Of a DNA stretch of 64,000 nucleotides, positions 35,456 to 45,616 are shown piece by piece. Made by a program: the position numbers and the translations under genes. Numbering within the stretch: position 1 is the first letter of the stretch; every line of letters begins with the position of its first letter. The DNA lies in assembly GCA_002374095.1 (NCBI GenBank), contig DFKY01000001.1, positions 35,870 to 99,869 of the forward strand, in the 5' to 3' direction. The DNA comes from Lachnospiraceae bacterium UBA3633 (GTDB lineage Bacteria; Bacillota; Clostridia; Lachnospirales; Lachnospiraceae). The notes beneath the pieces are model-generated. The model ran no database searches. It saw only the letters and a program-made list of their open reading frames with translations, and was not told the DNA's origin.

Positions 35456-36573
35456 TATGGACAAAATATAAAATTGAGACAAAGGTTGAAGCGACTGATA
35501 TAGTCGCTTCTGTTCTTTTTGAAAATGGGATAGTAGGTGTTGAGATAGAGGATAGTGTCAATTTATCAAAAAATGATCTTGATAAGATGTATGTTGACAT
35601 CCCAAAAGTATATGAAGAAAATGACATAGCATATGTTATATTTTATGTATCGATAGTTCCTGATAAAGATACATATGATACAATAAAAAAAGATCTCGAC
35701 AAATATGTAGGAAATAAAAATGTTGATGTAAGCTATATAAGAAGCAGCGATAATATATTTATAAAAGATGATTTTGAAAAAAAACTTTCGAAAATTAAGC
35801 TTGACCTTTATGAGTATCAAGATTTTGTCGATATGGGGACACTTTTCATAACTAAAGATGACATTGATGATGAAAGTTTTATAAATAAATGGAAAGATAA
35901 TTTTAAAGAAATTGTGATTGATAATGTATCGATACTGCCAATTTTTAAGAAAACAAATCATAAGGACGATTCAAAGATTAATATTTTTATAGATCCAGGC
36001 ACAGCATTTGGTACAGGCCAACATGAGACTACAAAACTTTGTGTGAAAGGAATCCTTGATTATAGTAAAAATAATGATGTTAGCGATAAAAATTTTCTTG
36101 ATGTAGGTACAGGTTCTGGAATTTTAGCTATACTTGCTTATAAGCTTGGTTTTAAATATACGCATGCCATGGATATTGATGCTTATGTAGAAGATAATTT
36201 ATGCCAAAATCTTATGATTAATAATATTGAAGATTATAGAAAAATTGATATGCAGAGTGGTGCTTTAGCCTTTAGTGATGAAAGATTCAAGTTTACCTAT
36301 AGTTTTGGTAATATTATAGAAGATAAACAATATAAAGAGGCTGTCGGGTCTATAAAATATGACTTGATTACTATGAATATACTTGCGCCAGTTATTATAA
36401 ATATGCTAAAAATAGGCAAAATTGGCGAAATGCTGAGCAAAAATGGGCATCTTATACTTTCTGGTATCCTTAAAGAACATGAAAAAAGTGTAATAGATGC
36501 GGCATCAGACTCATTTAAGGTATATAATAAGGCTAGCCTTCATGATTGGGTTATGATAGATTTGGTATTATAA
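35452..36573 (+). CDS. prmA: Ribosomal protein L11 methyltransferase, long form
   Basis: A 373-residue PrmA, about 80 longer than the E. coli enzyme. It uses SAM to trimethylate L11. Seen: FIDPGTAFGTGQHETTKLC, the SAM-binding LDVGTGSGILAILA, AMDID, and DLITMNILAPVI. The extra length includes a segment of ~40 residues between the SAM motif and DLITMNILA (around MQSGALAFSDERFKFTYS) and a longer N-terminal part. Ends ahead of the terminator before the S10 operon. Confidence 0.9.
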   Translation: MIWTKYKIETKVEATDIVASVLFENGIVGVEIEDSVNLSKNDLDKMYVDIPKVYEENDIAYVIFYVSIVPDKDTYDTIKKDLDKYVGNKNVDVSYIRSSDNIFIKDDFEKKLSKIKLDLYEYQDFVDMGTLFITKDDIDDESFINKWKDNFKEIVIDNVSILPIFKKTNHKDDSKINIFIDPGTAFGTGQHETTKLCVKGILDYSKNNDVSDKNFLDVGTGSGILAILAYKLGFKYTHAMDIDAYVEDNLCQNLMINNIEDYRKIDMQSGALAFSDERFKFTYSFGNIIEDKQYKEAVGSIKYDLITMNILAPVIINMLKIGKIGEMLSKNGHLILSGILKEHEKSVIDAASDSFKVYNKASLHDWVMIDLVL

Positions 36574-36602
36574 AGTTAATAAAAAGTTTAAAAAAACTCT
36601 CT

Positions 36603-36629
36603 AAAATGCAAGATTTTTCTTGCATTTTT
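36603..36629 (+). terminator. Terminator after prmA
   Basis: AAAATGCAAG pairs with CTTGCATTTT around a 6-base loop, followed by T residues. Confidence 0.85.
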
Positions 36630-36630
36630 A

Positions 36631-36769
36631 ATTTTTTTTTGATAATATATATAGGCTATGCGAAAATACGCATATATATTTTTTTGACGCGTTTTTGTAG
36701 GACACACCCGAATCCGTGTGCAAAAATGCGAAAAGCGTTTTCGTTTATTTTTTAGGGAGGCAATTTTTT
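36631..36769 (+). promoter_or_regulatory. Leader region of the S10 operon with two hairpins
   Basis: An AT-rich stretch that must hold the main promoter; I cannot choose boxes safely. Two hairpins follow: CACAC/GTGTG (36703-36720) and CGAAAA-GCG-TTTTCG (36729-36743), the latter trailed by a T-rich run to 36753, then AGGGAGG for rpsJ. The second looks like a weak attenuator. Confidence 0.5.
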
Positions 36770-37087
36770 ATGGCAAAACAAGTTATGAGAATTATGCTAA
36801 AAGGTTATGATCACAGACTTATCGATGAAGCAGCAGATAAGATCGTAGATAATTGTAAAAGAGCTGGTTCAATCGTATCAGGTCCAGTACCACTTCCAAC
36901 TAAAAAGGAAATCATAACTATACTTCGCGCTGTTCATAAGTATAAAGATTCAAGAGAACAGTTCGAACAAAGAACTCATAAAAGACTTATCGACATCATA
37001 AGTCCAAGTCAGCAAATCACAAATACTTTACAAGGTCTTGAGATGCCTGCTGGCGTTGCTATTGATATTAAGATGAAAAATGATTAG
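36770..37087 (+). CDS. rpsJ: Ribosomal protein S10
   Basis: A 105-residue S10 (also NusE, a partner of NusB in antitermination). Typical sequence: [20 protein letters not shown] and [29 protein letters not shown] 36770 chosen because AGGGAGG lies 9 bases before it and MAKQVMRI matches the family start; the frame extends upstream without meaning. First gene of the 16-kb ribosomal run. Confidence 0.97.
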   Translation: MAKQVMRIMLKGYDHRLIDEAADKIVDNCKRAGSIVSGPVPLPTKKEIITILRAVHKYKDSREQFEQRTHKRLIDIISPSQQITNTLQGLEMPAGVAIDIKMKND

Positions 37088-37134
37088 TAATGTGAGTGAC
37101 TTACACTCCGACATTGCGAAAGGAGAATAAAAAC

Positions 37135-37764
37135 ATGAAGAAAGCTATACTTGCTGAAAAAGTAGGGATGACAGAAATTTGGTCTGATAAAGGCATACTC
37201 ATCCCAGTAACTGTACTTTCTGCTGGACCTTGTGTTGTTACTAAGGTTCTCACAAAAGAAAAAGAAGGTTACGATGCTGTTCAAGTTGGGTTTAAAGATA
37301 TAAAAGAATCAAGAATCAATAAACCAGATGCTGGACAGTTTAAGAAAGCTGGATGTACTGTAAAAAAATATCTTAGAGAATTTAAATTTGAAAATTCGTC
37401 AGAGTATACTCTGAATCAAGAGATCAAGGCAGACATCTTTGCTGTTGGTGACAAAGTTGATGTGACAGGAATTAGTAAAGGTAAAGGTTATCAAGGTGTT
37501 ATTAAACGTCTTGGACAACACAGAGGACCTATGAAGCATGGTTCAAAATTCCATCGTCATCAAGGTTCTAATGGACCAGCTACAACACCTGGTAAAGTAA
37601 GAAAAGGTAAAGGCATGCCTGGACACATGGGAGTAGAGACTATAACTACTCAAAATCTTGAAGTGGTTAGAGTTGATGTTGAAAAGAATCTTATACTTAT
37701 AAAAGGTGCATGCCCAGGACCAAATAAATCACTTATCATAATCAAAGAAACGGTTAAAGTGTAG
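37135..37764 (+). CDS. rplC: Ribosomal protein L3
   Basis: A 209-residue L3, an early assembly protein near the peptidyl-transferase centre. Typical: [56 protein letters not shown]. The ATG at 37135 follows AAGGAG; the frame upstream of it is not coding. Confidence 0.97.
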   Translation: MKKAILAEKVGMTEIWSDKGILIPVTVLSAGPCVVTKVLTKEKEGYDAVQVGFKDIKESRINKPDAGQFKKAGCTVKKYLREFKFENSSEYTLNQEIKADIFAVGDKVDVTGISKGKGYQGVIKRLGQHRGPMKHGSKFHRHQGSNGPATTPGKVRKGKGMPGHMGVETITTQNLEVVRVDVEKNLILIKGACPGPNKSLIIIKETVKV

Positions 37765-37776
37765 AAAGGAGATAAT

Positions 37777-38397
37777 ATGGCAAGCGTAAATGTATATAAT
37801 GTTAATGGCGAAGCTATTGATAAGATAGATTTAAACGATGCAATATTTGATGTTGAAATTAATGAACATCTTCTCCATAAAGCACGTGTGACTATTTTAG
37901 CTAATAATCGTCAAGGAACTCAAAAACAAAAAACAAGATCAGAAGTATCTGGTGGTGGAAAGAAGCCTTGGAGACAAAAAGGCACAGGTAATGCAAGACA
38001 AGGATCTATAAGAGCACCACAATGGAAAGGTGGTGGCGTTGTATTTGCTGCTGTACCTCGTGACTATGATCTTTCTATGAATAAGAAAGAGAAAAGAAAC
38101 GCAATGAAGTCAGCTCTTACTAATTGCGTAAAAGAGAATAATTTGATAGTGCTCGATGAGTTAAAACTTAATGAAATTAAAACCAAAAACTTTAAAAATA
38201 TTCTCGATAATTTGAAAATCAATAAGACTCTTGTAGTCCTTGATTCAAATGATAAAAATGTCATCGCATCAGCAAGAAATATTAAAAATGTAAAGACAGA
38301 AGGAGTATCTGAACTTAATGTCTATGACATACTTAAGTATGAAAAGGTACTCATCACTAAAGCTGCTGTAAAAAATGTAGAGGAGGTATATAACTAA
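37777..38397 (+). CDS. rplD: Ribosomal protein L4
   Basis: A 206-residue L4 lining the exit tunnel. The tunnel loop is seen in [37 protein letters not shown]. In E. coli L4 also represses the S10 operon. AAGGAG site before the ATG; one-base overlap with rplW. Confidence 0.97.
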   Translation: MASVNVYNVNGEAIDKIDLNDAIFDVEINEHLLHKARVTILANNRQGTQKQKTRSEVSGGGKKPWRQKGTGNARQGSIRAPQWKGGGVVFAAVPRDYDLSMNKKEKRNAMKSALTNCVKENNLIVLDELKLNEIKTKNFKNILDNLKINKTLVVLDSNDKNVIASARNIKNVKTEGVSELNVYDILKYEKVLITKAAVKNVEEVYN

Positions 38398-38705
38398 TGG
38401 CTAACTTAACTCATTATGATATCATAAAGAAACCTGTGGTATCTGAAAAAAGTATGAATCAGATGGCTGATAAGAAGTATACTTTCATAGTACATAAAGA
38501 TGCTACAAAGACTCAGGTAAAAGATGCTGTTGAAAAAGTATTTGATGGCGTCAAAGTAGAAAAAGTCAATACATCAAGATATGATGGCAAAGTAAGAAGA
38601 AGAGGAATGATTACAGGAAAGACCAATTCATACAAGAAAGCAATAGTTACTCTCACTTCTGAATCAAAAGAGATAGAACTTTTCAGTTCTCTTTCAAACA
38701 AATAA
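38397..38705 (+). CDS. rplW: Ribosomal protein L23
   Basis: A 102-residue L23 at the tunnel exit, the docking site for trigger factor and SRP. Typical: [29 protein letters not shown] helix and the strand [19 protein letters not shown]. Starts one base inside the rplD stop codon. Confidence 0.97.
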   Translation: MANLTHYDIIKKPVVSEKSMNQMADKKYTFIVHKDATKTQVKDAVEKVFDGVKVEKVNTSRYDGKVRRRGMITGKTNSYKKAIVTLTSESKEIELFSSLSNK

Positions 38706-38758
38706 TAAGTATGGATGATATAGATCATTCGCAAAATTATTAAAGGAGATTTAAGAAC

Positions 38759-39604
38759 ATGGCTATAAAAAGTTTCAAACCATATACACCTTCAAGAAGA
38801 AAGATGTCTGTTCTTGACAACAATAGTGTAATTACAAAAAGAACTCCTGAAAAATCTCTTCTTGCAAAAAAAGATAAAACTGCAGGAAGAAATAATCAAG
38901 GAAAGATAACAGTAAGACATCATGGTGGTGGTAATAGACAAAAGTATAGAATAATTGATTTTAAGAGAAATAAAGATGGAATCGTAGGAAAAGTTGTCGC
39001 TATAGAGTACGATCCAAATAGAACAGCAAATATTGCTCTTATATTTTATAAGGATGGTACTAAAGCATACATCCTTGCACCAGATGGACTACTCGTAGGT
39101 GCTGAAGTAATGAGTGGAAATGAGGCTGAAGCAAAAGTTGGAAATTCACTTCCACTTCAAAATGTACCAATCGGTGCTAATGTCCATGCAGTAGAGTTAA
39201 TTCCTGGACTTGGTGCAAAGATGGTTAGATCTGCAGGTAACACTGCACAGCTTATGGCAAAAGAAGGAAAGTATGCAACCCTTCGTCTTCCATCAGGAGA
39301 GATGAGAAAAGTACCTATAATGTGTAGAGCAACTATTGGTACTGTTGGAAATGGCGAGCACAACCTTGTGAATATAGGTAAGGCAGGAAGAAAACGTCAT
39401 ATGGGAATTCGTCCTACAGTTCGTGGTTCGGTTATGAACCCCAATGATCACCCACATGGTGGTGGTGAAGGAAAGTGTAGTATCGGTCTTCCAGGACCAG
39501 TAACTCCTTGGGGCAAACCAGCACTTGGACTTAAGACTCGTAATAAAAAGAAAAATACCAATAAGTTAATTATAACAAGAAAGAACGGATCAGTTCTTAA
39601 ATAG
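38759..39604 (+). CDS. rplB: Ribosomal protein L2
   Basis: A 281-residue L2, needed for subunit joining and the peptidyl-transferase centre. Typical: [35 protein letters not shown], and near the end [15 protein letters not shown] with the conserved His. AAAGGAG precedes the ATG, 53 bp after rplW. Confidence 0.98.
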   Translation: MAIKSFKPYTPSRRKMSVLDNNSVITKRTPEKSLLAKKDKTAGRNNQGKITVRHHGGGNRQKYRIIDFKRNKDGIVGKVVAIEYDPNRTANIALIFYKDGTKAYILAPDGLLVGAEVMSGNEAEAKVGNSLPLQNVPIGANVHAVELIPGLGAKMVRSAGNTAQLMAKEGKYATLRLPSGEMRKVPIMCRATIGTVGNGEHNLVNIGKAGRKRHMGIRPTVRGSVMNPNDHPHGGGEGKCSIGLPGPVTPWGKPALGLKTRNKKKNTNKLIITRKNGSVLK

Positions 39605-39622
39605 AAAGGAGGATAGAATATA

Positions 39623-39991
39623 ATGGCACGTTCACTTAAAAAAGGACCATTTGCAGATAAGCATTTACTTAAGAAGGTTGATGCTATAGTAAAATCTGGC
39701 AACAAACAAGTCATAAAGACTTGGTCACGCCGTTCTACTATCTTCCCACAAATGGTATCACTTACAATAGCAGTCCATGATGGAAGAAAACATGTACCTG
39801 TATACATAACTGAAGATATGGTTGGTCATAAACTTGGTGAGTTCGTAGCAACTCGTGTATTTAGAGGACATGGAAGTAATGAATCTAAATCATCTGTATC
39901 GCAAAGCTCATCAGCACCAGCAGCAGGGGGCGCACCTGCATCAGCTGCACCAGCGGCCGCACCAGCAGCTGCACCAGCTGAGGGCGCATAA
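39623..39991 (+). CDS. rpsS: Ribosomal protein S19 with Ala/Pro-rich C-terminal extension
   Basis: A 122-residue S19; the usual length is about 92. The core is normal: [43 protein letters not shown]. After TRVFRGHG (about residue 84) comes a tail beginning [12 protein letters not shown] and going on as Ala/Pro/Gly repeats to the stop. The DNA of the tail (39910-39990) is far richer in G and C than its surroundings and is built of GCACCAGC-like units. In the 30S head the S19 C-terminus lies near the decoding and tRNA sites, so the tail would be exposed there. Confidence 0.95.
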   Translation: MARSLKKGPFADKHLLKKVDAIVKSGNKQVIKTWSRRSTIFPQMVSLTIAVHDGRKHVPVYITEDMVGHKLGEFVATRVFRGHGSNESKSSVSQSSSAPAAGGAPASAAPAAAPAAAPAEGA

Positions 39992-40002
39992 GGAGGGGTT
40001 AC

Positions 40003-40455
40003 ATGTCTAAAGGTCATAGAACGCAAATTAAAAGAGAAAGAAATAAAACTAATGTAGATAAGAGACCAAGCGCTCGTCTTTCTGGGGCAAGGGTCTCATC
40101 AAGAAAAGCATCTTTTGTACTTGATGCCATAAGAGGAAAAGATGTAAACGAAGCTATTGGTATAGTTACATATAGCCCAAGATATGCTTCAAGACTTATT
40201 AAAAAACTTATAGAGTCTGCTGTAGCAAATGCAAAAAATAATAATCAGATGGATGAAGAAAAATTGTATGTAGCAGAGTGCTTTTCTGGCAATGCAACTA
40301 ACTATAAGAGAATGCATCCAAGAGCTCAAGGAAGAGCATATAGCATACTTAAGAGAAATTCACACATCACAGTCATTCTCGATGAGAGAAAAGAGCCAGA
40401 AAAGAAAGCAAAAGCTAAAGCAACAGAAGGAGGCAATAATGGGTCAGAAAGTTAA
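40003..40455 (+). CDS. rplV: Ribosomal protein L22
   Basis: A 150-residue L22, longer than the usual ~110-120 through a basic N-terminal extension ([19 protein letters not shown]) and a Lys/Glu C-terminal tail. Core motifs: [24 protein letters not shown], and the tunnel hairpin [21 protein letters not shown], where macrolide-resistance changes occur in other bacteria. GGAGG before the ATG. Overlaps rpsC by 17 bp. Confidence 0.96.
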   Translation: MSKGHRTQIKRERNKTNVDKRPSARLSGARVSSRKASFVLDAIRGKDVNEAIGIVTYSPRYASRLIKKLIESAVANAKNNNQMDEEKLYVAECFSGNATNYKRMHPRAQGRAYSILKRNSHITVILDERKEPEKKAKAKATEGGNNGSES

Positions 40456-41089
40456 TCCACATGGACTTCGTGTAGGTATCATAAAGGATTGGGATAGCAG
40501 ATGGTATGAAGAAAAGAAATTTTCTGATTATCTTGTAGAAGATTACAATCTTAGAAAATACCTTAAAAAGAGACTTTATGCAGCTGGCATATCAAAGATT
40601 GAGATAGAAAGAATCACTACTAAGATATATATAACTATCTATACTGCAAAACCTGGTATAGTAATAGGTAAAGGTGGTGCTGAGATTGAAAAGATAAAGA
40701 AAGAGCTTGCTAAATTTACAGCTTCTCAAGTTAATCTCAATATCAAAGAGATAAAGAGGCCAGACAGAGAAGCACAACTTGTAGCAGAGAATGTAGCACT
40801 CAATCTTGAAAATCGTATGGCATTTCGTAGAGCTATGAAGCAGGCAATGTCAAGAACTATGAAAGCAGGAGCTCTTGGCATCAAAGCTTCAGTTGGCGGA
40901 CGTCTTGCTGGTGCAGATATAGCACGTACAGAGTTTTATAGTGAAGGGACAATACCTCTTCAGACTTTAAGAGCTGATATTGATTATGGATTTGCAGAAG
41001 CTAATACTACTTATGGAAAACTCGGCGTAAAAGTATGGATATATAAAGGTGAAGTTCTTTCAAGCAAAAATAAGAAGGTAAAGGAGTAA
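40439..41089 (+). CDS. rpsC: Ribosomal protein S3
   Basis: A 216-residue S3 at the mRNA entry site. [14 protein letters not shown] is the family start, so ATG 40439 is chosen, inside the end of rplV, with AAGGAGG just upstream. KH domain: [20 protein letters not shown]. The C-terminal half has [22 protein letters not shown] and [13 protein letters not shown]. Confidence 0.97.
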   Translation: MGQKVNPHGLRVGIIKDWDSRWYEEKKFSDYLVEDYNLRKYLKKRLYAAGISKIEIERITTKIYITIYTAKPGIVIGKGGAEIEKIKKELAKFTASQVNLNIKEIKRPDREAQLVAENVALNLENRMAFRRAMKQAMSRTMKAGALGIKASVGGRLAGADIARTEFYSEGTIPLQTLRADIDYGFAEANTTYGKLGVKVWIYKGEVLSSKNKKVKE

Positions 41090-41096
41090 AAAGCCC

Positions 41097-41534
41097 ATGT
41101 TAATGCCAAAGAGAACTAAGTTCCGTAAAGCTTTCAGAGGAAATATGAGAGGTAAGGCAAGCCGTGGTAACACTCTTGCATACGGCACATATGGACTTGT
41201 TGCTACAGAACCTAGTTGGATAAAATCAAATCAGATAGAAGCTGCCCGTGTCGCTATGACACGTTATATAAAAAGAGGTGGTCATGTCTGGATAAAAATA
41301 TTTCCTGATAAACCAGTTACTACGAAGCCAATCGGTGTCAGAATGGGATCAGGAAAAGGTGCAGTTGAGTTTTGGGTAGCAGTTGCAAAACCAGGAAGAG
41401 TGCTTTTTGAGATAGCTGGTATACCAGATGCAGATGCAAAAGAAGCTCTTCGTCTCGCTATGCATAAGCTTCCACTTAAGTGCAAAATAGTATCGAAGAA
41501 TGAACTTGATGGAGGTGCTCAAAATGAAAAATAG
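41097..41534 (+). CDS. rplP: Ribosomal protein L16
   Basis: A 145-residue L16 near the A-site tRNA. Typical: [61 protein letters not shown]. Overlaps rpmC by 11 bp, with the rpmC ribosome binding site inside its end. Confidence 0.97.
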   Translation: MLMPKRTKFRKAFRGNMRGKASRGNTLAYGTYGLVATEPSWIKSNQIEAARVAMTRYIKRGGHVWIKIFPDKPVTTKPIGVRMGSGKGAVEFWVAVAKPGRVLFEIAGIPDADAKEALRLAMHKLPLKCKIVSKNELDGGAQNEK

Positions 41535-41727
41535 TTTAAATCTTACTGAACTTAAAAATAAAACACTTGATCAATTAAAGCTTGAGTTATCATCTGCTCG
41601 GAGTGAACTTTTTGAACTTAGACTTAAAAATGCAACTAACCAACTTGAGAATACAAGTAAAATAAGACAAGTGAGAAGAAATATCGCTCGTATTGAGACA
41701 GTTATAACCATTAAGAAGAAAGCGTAA
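41524..41727 (+). CDS. rpmC: Ribosomal protein L29
   Basis: A 67-residue helical hairpin at the tunnel exit. Typical: [27 protein letters not shown] and [18 protein letters not shown] 41524, with GGAGGTGC upstream, fits the family start. Confidence 0.95.
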   Translation: MKNSLNLTELKNKTLDQLKLELSSARSELFELRLKNATNQLENTSKIRQVRRNIARIETVITIKKKA

Positions 41728-41738
41728 AGGAGGTAAAG

Positions 41739-41993
41739 ATGGAAAGAAATTTAAGAAAAACACGTATCGGCAAAGTAGTATCTGACAAGATGGACAAGAC
41801 TATAGTAGTTTCTATCGAAGACCACATTAAGCATCCTCTTATTGGTAAGATAGTTAAAAAGACTTATAAGCTTTATGCAGCTGATGATAAGAATGAAGCT
41901 CATGTAGGTGATAGAGTACTTGTCATGGAGACAAGACCCCTCTCTAAGCTTAAGAGATGGAGATTACAATCTATAATTGAGAAAGCAAAATAA
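41739..41993 (+). CDS. rpsQ: Ribosomal protein S17
   Basis: An 84-residue OB-fold 30S protein. Typical: [67 protein letters not shown] before the ATG. Confidence 0.97.
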   Translation: MERNLRKTRIGKVVSDKMDKTIVVSIEDHIKHPLIGKIVKKTYKLYAADDKNEAHVGDRVLVMETRPLSKLKRWRLQSIIEKAK

Positions 41994-42017
41994 TTAATGT
42001 AAGGAAGGAGAATCAAT

Positions 42018-42386
42018 ATGGTACAACAAGAAACAAGACTACATGTTGCAGATAATACTGGTGCTAAAGAACTTCTTTGCATTAGAGTATCTGGTGGGTC
42101 ACTTAGAAGATATGCCAATATCGGTGATACAATTGTCTGCTCTGTAAAAGATGCAACACCTGGCGGACAAGTTAAAAAAGGTGAAGTTGTAAAGGCTGTT
42201 GTAGTTAGGACAAAAAAAGGCGCAAGACGTAAAGATGGATCATACATTAAATTTGATGAAAATGCAGCCGTAATTATAAAAGAAGATTTAACTCCAAGAG
42301 GCACAAGAATATTTGGACCTGTTGCAAGAGAGCTTCGTGATAGAGGCTATATGAAGATACTTTCTCTTGCACCAGAAGTTTTGTAG
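42018..42386 (+). CDS. rplN: Ribosomal protein L14
   Basis: A 122-residue L14, which forms bridge B8 with 16S rRNA. Typical: [72 protein letters not shown] precedes the ATG. Confidence 0.98.
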   Translation: MVQQETRLHVADNTGAKELLCIRVSGGSLRRYANIGDTIVCSVKDATPGGQVKKGEVVKAVVVRTKKGARRKDGSYIKFDENAAVIIKEDLTPRGTRIFGPVARELRDRGYMKILSLAPEVL

Positions 42387-42398
42387 GAGGCGAGTGAG

Positions 42399-42710
42399 AT
42401 GAATAAGATTAAAAAAGATGATCTCGTCATGGTCATAACAGGTAAAAATAAAGGTAAGTCAGGACAAGTTTTATCTGTAGATACTAAAAAGCATAAGATA
42501 CTTGTAAAAGGTGTCAATATGGTAAAAAAACACCAGAAAGCAGGTAAGACAAAAGGGGTTACAGAATCTTCAATTATAGAGATGGAGAACTGGCTTGATA
42601 TAAGTAATGTAATGCTTTATGTTGATGGAAAGGCTACAAGAGTTGGATTTAAGAAAGACGGAGACAAAAAAGTCCGTGTTGCTAAAAAAACAGGAAAGAT
42701 TATAAAGTAG
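42399..42710 (+). CDS. rplX: Ribosomal protein L24
   Basis: A 103-residue KOW-domain assembly protein: [40 protein letters not shown] lies before the ATG. Confidence 0.96.
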   Translation: MNKIKKDDLVMVITGKNKGKSGQVLSVDTKKHKILVKGVNMVKKHQKAGKTKGVTESSIIEMENWLDISNVMLYVDGKATRVGFKKDGDKKVRVAKKTGKIIK

Positions 42711-42720
42711 GGAGGGAATA

Positions 42721-43260
42721 ATGGCTAGACTTAAAGAATTATATAATAGTGAAATGAAGAAGAACTTAAAGTCTAAGTTCAAATATAAGAATGACTTGGC
42801 TATACCAAAGCTTGAGAAAGTTGTAATCAATATGGGTGTTGGTGAAGCTAAAGATAATTCAAAACTTCTCGACTCTGCAGTAAAGGATCTTGAGACTATA
42901 ACTGGTCAACATGTTGTAGTAACTAAAGCAAAAAAAGCTATAGCAAATTTTAAGATAAGAGAAGGTATGCCTATAGGTTGTAAATGTACACTTAGAGGCG
43001 AAGTTATGTATGAGTTTGTTGATAGACTTATAAATCTTGCACTTCCACGTGTACGTGACTTTAGAGGTGTAAGTGCCAATGGTTTTGATGGTAGAGGAAA
43101 TTATTCTCTTGGTATAAGAGAGCAGATAATATTCCCTGAGATCGAATTTGATAAGATCGATAGAGTACGTGGTATGGATATATGTTTTGTAACCAGTGCA
43201 AAGACTGACGCAGAAGCAAAAGCATTACTAGAAGAATTTAATATGCCTTTTGTAAAATAA
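42721..43260 (+). CDS. rplE: Ribosomal protein L5
   Basis: A 179-residue L5 that binds 5S rRNA. Typical: [71 protein letters not shown] before the ATG. Confidence 0.98.
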   Translation: MARLKELYNSEMKKNLKSKFKYKNDLAIPKLEKVVINMGVGEAKDNSKLLDSAVKDLETITGQHVVVTKAKKAIANFKIREGMPIGCKCTLRGEVMYEFVDRLINLALPRVRDFRGVSANGFDGRGNYSLGIREQIIFPEIEFDKIDRVRGMDICFVTSAKTDAEAKALLEEFNMPFVK

Positions 43261-43272
43261 TAGGGAGGAAGT

Positions 43273-43458
43273 ATGGCAAAAACATCTTTAAAAGTAAAAC
43301 AAAGTAGAAAACCAAAATTCAGTACTCAATTTTATACTCGTTGTAGAATATGTGGAAGACCTCATGCAGTACTTAAAAAGTATGGTATATGTAGACTTTG
43401 TTTTAGAGAACTTGCTTATGAAGGACAGATTCCAGGCGTCAAAAAAGCATCTTGGTAA
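43273..43458 (+). CDS. rpsN: Ribosomal protein S14, zinc-binding type
   Basis: A 61-residue short S14. Four cysteines bind zinc in [20 protein letters not shown]. This C+ form is the housekeeping type in Firmicutes. Confidence 0.97.
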   Translation: MAKTSLKVKQSRKPKFSTQFYTRCRICGRPHAVLKKYGICRLCFRELAYEGQIPGVKKASW

Positions 43459-43489
43459 ATTATAATATTTAAAGGAGGATATCACATAT

Positions 43490-43900
43490 ATGAATATGAG
43501 TGATCCAATCGCAGATATGCTTACGAGAATTCGTAATGCCAATACTGCAAAATTTGATGAGGTATATGTACCATCATCTAAAATGAAATTAGCTATAGCA
43601 AAAATACTTTTTGATGAAGGATATATTGAGAAGTATGAACTCGTGAAGAGTAAAAAGAATGAGAACTTTGAAGATATCAAGATTACACTTAAGTATTTTG
43701 ATAATAAGAAGACTAAAGCAATCACAGGTATAGAAAAAGTATCAAAACCAGGTCTTCGTATCTATAGTAGTAAAGATGATATGCCACAAGTTTTAAATGG
43801 ACTTGGTATAGCTATTGTAACTACTAACTTGGGAGTAATGACTGATAAGGAATGTAGGAAAAATAATCAAGGCGGCGAAATACTTGCCCGCATATGGTAA
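43490..43900 (+). CDS. rpsH: Ribosomal protein S8
   Basis: A 136-residue S8 binding helix 21 of 16S rRNA. Typical: MSDPIADMLTRIRNAN, KPGLRIYSSKDDMPQVLNGLGIAIVTTNLGVMTDKECR. ATG 43490 is preferred to 43496 because GGAGG sits at a better distance. In E. coli S8 represses the spc operon. Confidence 0.96.
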   Translation: MNMSDPIADMLTRIRNANTAKFDEVYVPSSKMKLAIAKILFDEGYIEKYELVKSKKNENFEDIKITLKYFDNKKTKAITGIEKVSKPGLRIYSSKDDMPQVLNGLGIAIVTTNLGVMTDKECRKNNQGGEILARIW

Positions 43901-43927
43901 TCTGAAAACTGAAAAGATATTTTCAGA
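43901..43927 (+). other. Inverted repeat between rpsH and rplF
   Basis: TCTGAAAA (43901-43908) pairs with TTTTCAGA (43920-43927) around an 11-base loop, in the gap of 50 bp before the rplF site. Without a T run it is not a terminator; it may be a processing or stability hairpin. Confidence 0.45.
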
Positions 43928-43950
43928 TAATTTAAGAAAAGGAGAAATAT

Positions 43951-44490
43951 ATGTCACGAATTGGTAAAAAGCCTGTTGGGATTCCAAATGGTGTAACTGT
44001 AGATGTAAATGGAAATACAGTGACAGTAAAAGGAAGTAAAGGAACACTTACTCGTACATTTGAACCATCTATGAAGATAAAAGTCGATGGTGCATCTGTA
44101 GTTGTAGAAAGACCTGATGATGAAAAAAGAAATAAATCACTTCATGGATTAACTCGAACTCTCATCAATAATATGGTCATAGGTGTTACAAATGGTTATG
44201 AGAAAACACTTGAAATCAATGGCGTAGGTTATAAAGCAGCAAAGCAAGGAAAAAAATTAAATTTAAACCTTGGATATTCACACCCTGTAGTATTTGAAGA
44301 CCCTGAAGGAATAGAGACTTTGACTCCAGATGAAAGAACGATAATAATAAAGGGTATTGATAAAGAAAAAGTTGGTCAATATGCTGCTGAAATAAGAGAG
44401 ATGAGAGGACCAGAGCCATATAAAGGTAAAGGTATCAAGTATAAAGATGAACACATTATCCGCAAAGTCGGTAAGACTGGTAAGAAATAG
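43951..44490 (+). CDS. rplF: Ribosomal protein L6
   Basis: A 179-residue L6 near the factor-binding site. Typical: [38 protein letters not shown], and near the end [33 protein letters not shown] before the ATG. Confidence 0.98.
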   Translation: MSRIGKKPVGIPNGVTVDVNGNTVTVKGSKGTLTRTFEPSMKIKVDGASVVVERPDDEKRNKSLHGLTRTLINNMVIGVTNGYEKTLEINGVGYKAAKQGKKLNLNLGYSHPVVFEDPEGIETLTPDERTIIIKGIDKEKVGQYAAEIREMRGPEPYKGKGIKYKDEHIIRKVGKTGKK

Positions 44491-44508
44491 TAAAGGAGGG
44501 AAGATAAA

Positions 44509-44868
44509 ATGATTAATAAGATAGATAGAAAAAAAGTTCGTGAAAAAAAGCATGACAGAATTAGAAATCGTTTTATGGGCACCTCTCTCTGTCCAAGACT
44601 TTCGGTTTTTAGATCAGATAAACATATGTATGCTCAAATTATTGACGACGAAAAGAGAGTAACTCTCTGTCAAGCTTCAACACTTAAGAATACTGAATTA
44701 AAACATACTAATGATATAGAAGCTGCAAAGTATGTTGGGAAGGCAATTGGTGAAGCTGCAGTAAAGCTCGGTATAAACAATGTAGTATTTGACAGATCAG
44801 GCTATATATATCATGGCAAAATAAAAGCTGTTGCTGATTCTGCACGTGAAGCAGGACTTAAATTTTAA
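44509..44868 (+). CDS. rplR: Ribosomal protein L18
   Basis: A 119-residue L18 that binds 5S rRNA with L5. Typical: RLSVFRSDKHMYAQIIDDEKRVTL, VFDRSGYIYHGKIKAVADSAREAGLKF. AAAGGAGG before the ATG. Confidence 0.97.
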   Translation: MINKIDRKKVREKKHDRIRNRFMGTSLCPRLSVFRSDKHMYAQIIDDEKRVTLCQASTLKNTELKHTNDIEAAKYVGKAIGEAAVKLGINNVVFDRSGYIYHGKIKAVADSAREAGLKF

Positions 44869-44879
44869 GGGAGGTAGAT

Positions 44880-45410
44880 ATGAAGAAGGATAATACTGTA
44901 AATGATAACGAAAAGCTTGAACTAAAAGATACAGTTGTATCTATAAAACGTATATCTAAGACCGTTAAAGGTGGTAGAACAATGAGATTTTCTGCTCTTG
45001 TAGTAGTAGGCGATGGCAATGGCTCAATTGGTGTTGGTCATGGTAAGAGTGCTGAAATACCTGAAGCTATAAGAAAAGGTAAAGAGCAGGCTGTAAGAAA
45101 TATTGTAAAGATAAATCTTGACAATAATAAATCTGTACCACATGACTATGTAGGTATATGGGGCACAAGCCGAGTACTTCTTAAGAGATCTAAAGAAGGT
45201 ACTGGTGTCATAGCAGGTGGACCTGTAAGATCTGTCATGGAGATGGCTGGTATACAAAACATAAGAACCAAATCTCTTGGTTCAAGAAATAAAAATAATG
45301 TTGCTCTTGCTACAATCAATGGGCTTATCAATATGAAGTCACCAAGTGAGATAGCAACACTTCGTGGTAAGGATGTAAAAGAAATCCTTGCTGGTATTGT
45401 AAAGAATTAG
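44880..45410 (+). CDS. rpsE: Ribosomal protein S5
   Basis: A 176-residue S5 with roles in decoding accuracy. Typical: VKGGRTMRFSALVVVGDGNGSIGVGHGKSAEIPEAIRKG and GGPVRSVMEMAGIQNIRTKSLGS. GGGAGG lies before the ATG. Confidence 0.98.
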   Translation: MKKDNTVNDNEKLELKDTVVSIKRISKTVKGGRTMRFSALVVVGDGNGSIGVGHGKSAEIPEAIRKGKEQAVRNIVKINLDNNKSVPHDYVGIWGTSRVLLKRSKEGTGVIAGGPVRSVMEMAGIQNIRTKSLGSRNKNNVALATINGLINMKSPSEIATLRGKDVKEILAGIVKN

Positions 45411-45423
45411 GGGGATTATTGTC

Positions 45424-45606
45424 ATGGCAAATAAATTAAAAATAACCCTTGTTCATTCTCCAATTGGAGCTATCCCAAAACAACGTGCTACTGTAAAAGC
45501 ACTTGGCTTTCATAGAGTATATGAGACAAGACTTCATGAAGACAATAAGGCAATTCGTGGGATGATACAGAAAATTAATCATTTAGTTAAAGTTGAAGAA
45601 GAATAA
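45424..45606 (+). CDS. rpmD: Ribosomal protein L30
   Basis: A 60-residue L30: LKITLVHSPIGAIPKQRATVKALGFHR, then GMIQKINHLVKVEE. Common but not universal in bacteria; usual place between rpsE and rplO. Confidence 0.95.
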   Translation: MANKLKITLVHSPIGAIPKQRATVKALGFHRVYETRLHEDNKAIRGMIQKINHLVKVEEE

Positions 45607-45616
45607 GGAGGCCTTT

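Noticed and set aside
39910..39990. S19 tail as a sequencing or frameshift artefact
   Set aside because: Kept as a real extension for now: the frame is open without interruption, ends in a stop just before a good GGAGG for rplV, and codes ordered Ala/Pro units. Raw reads would settle it.
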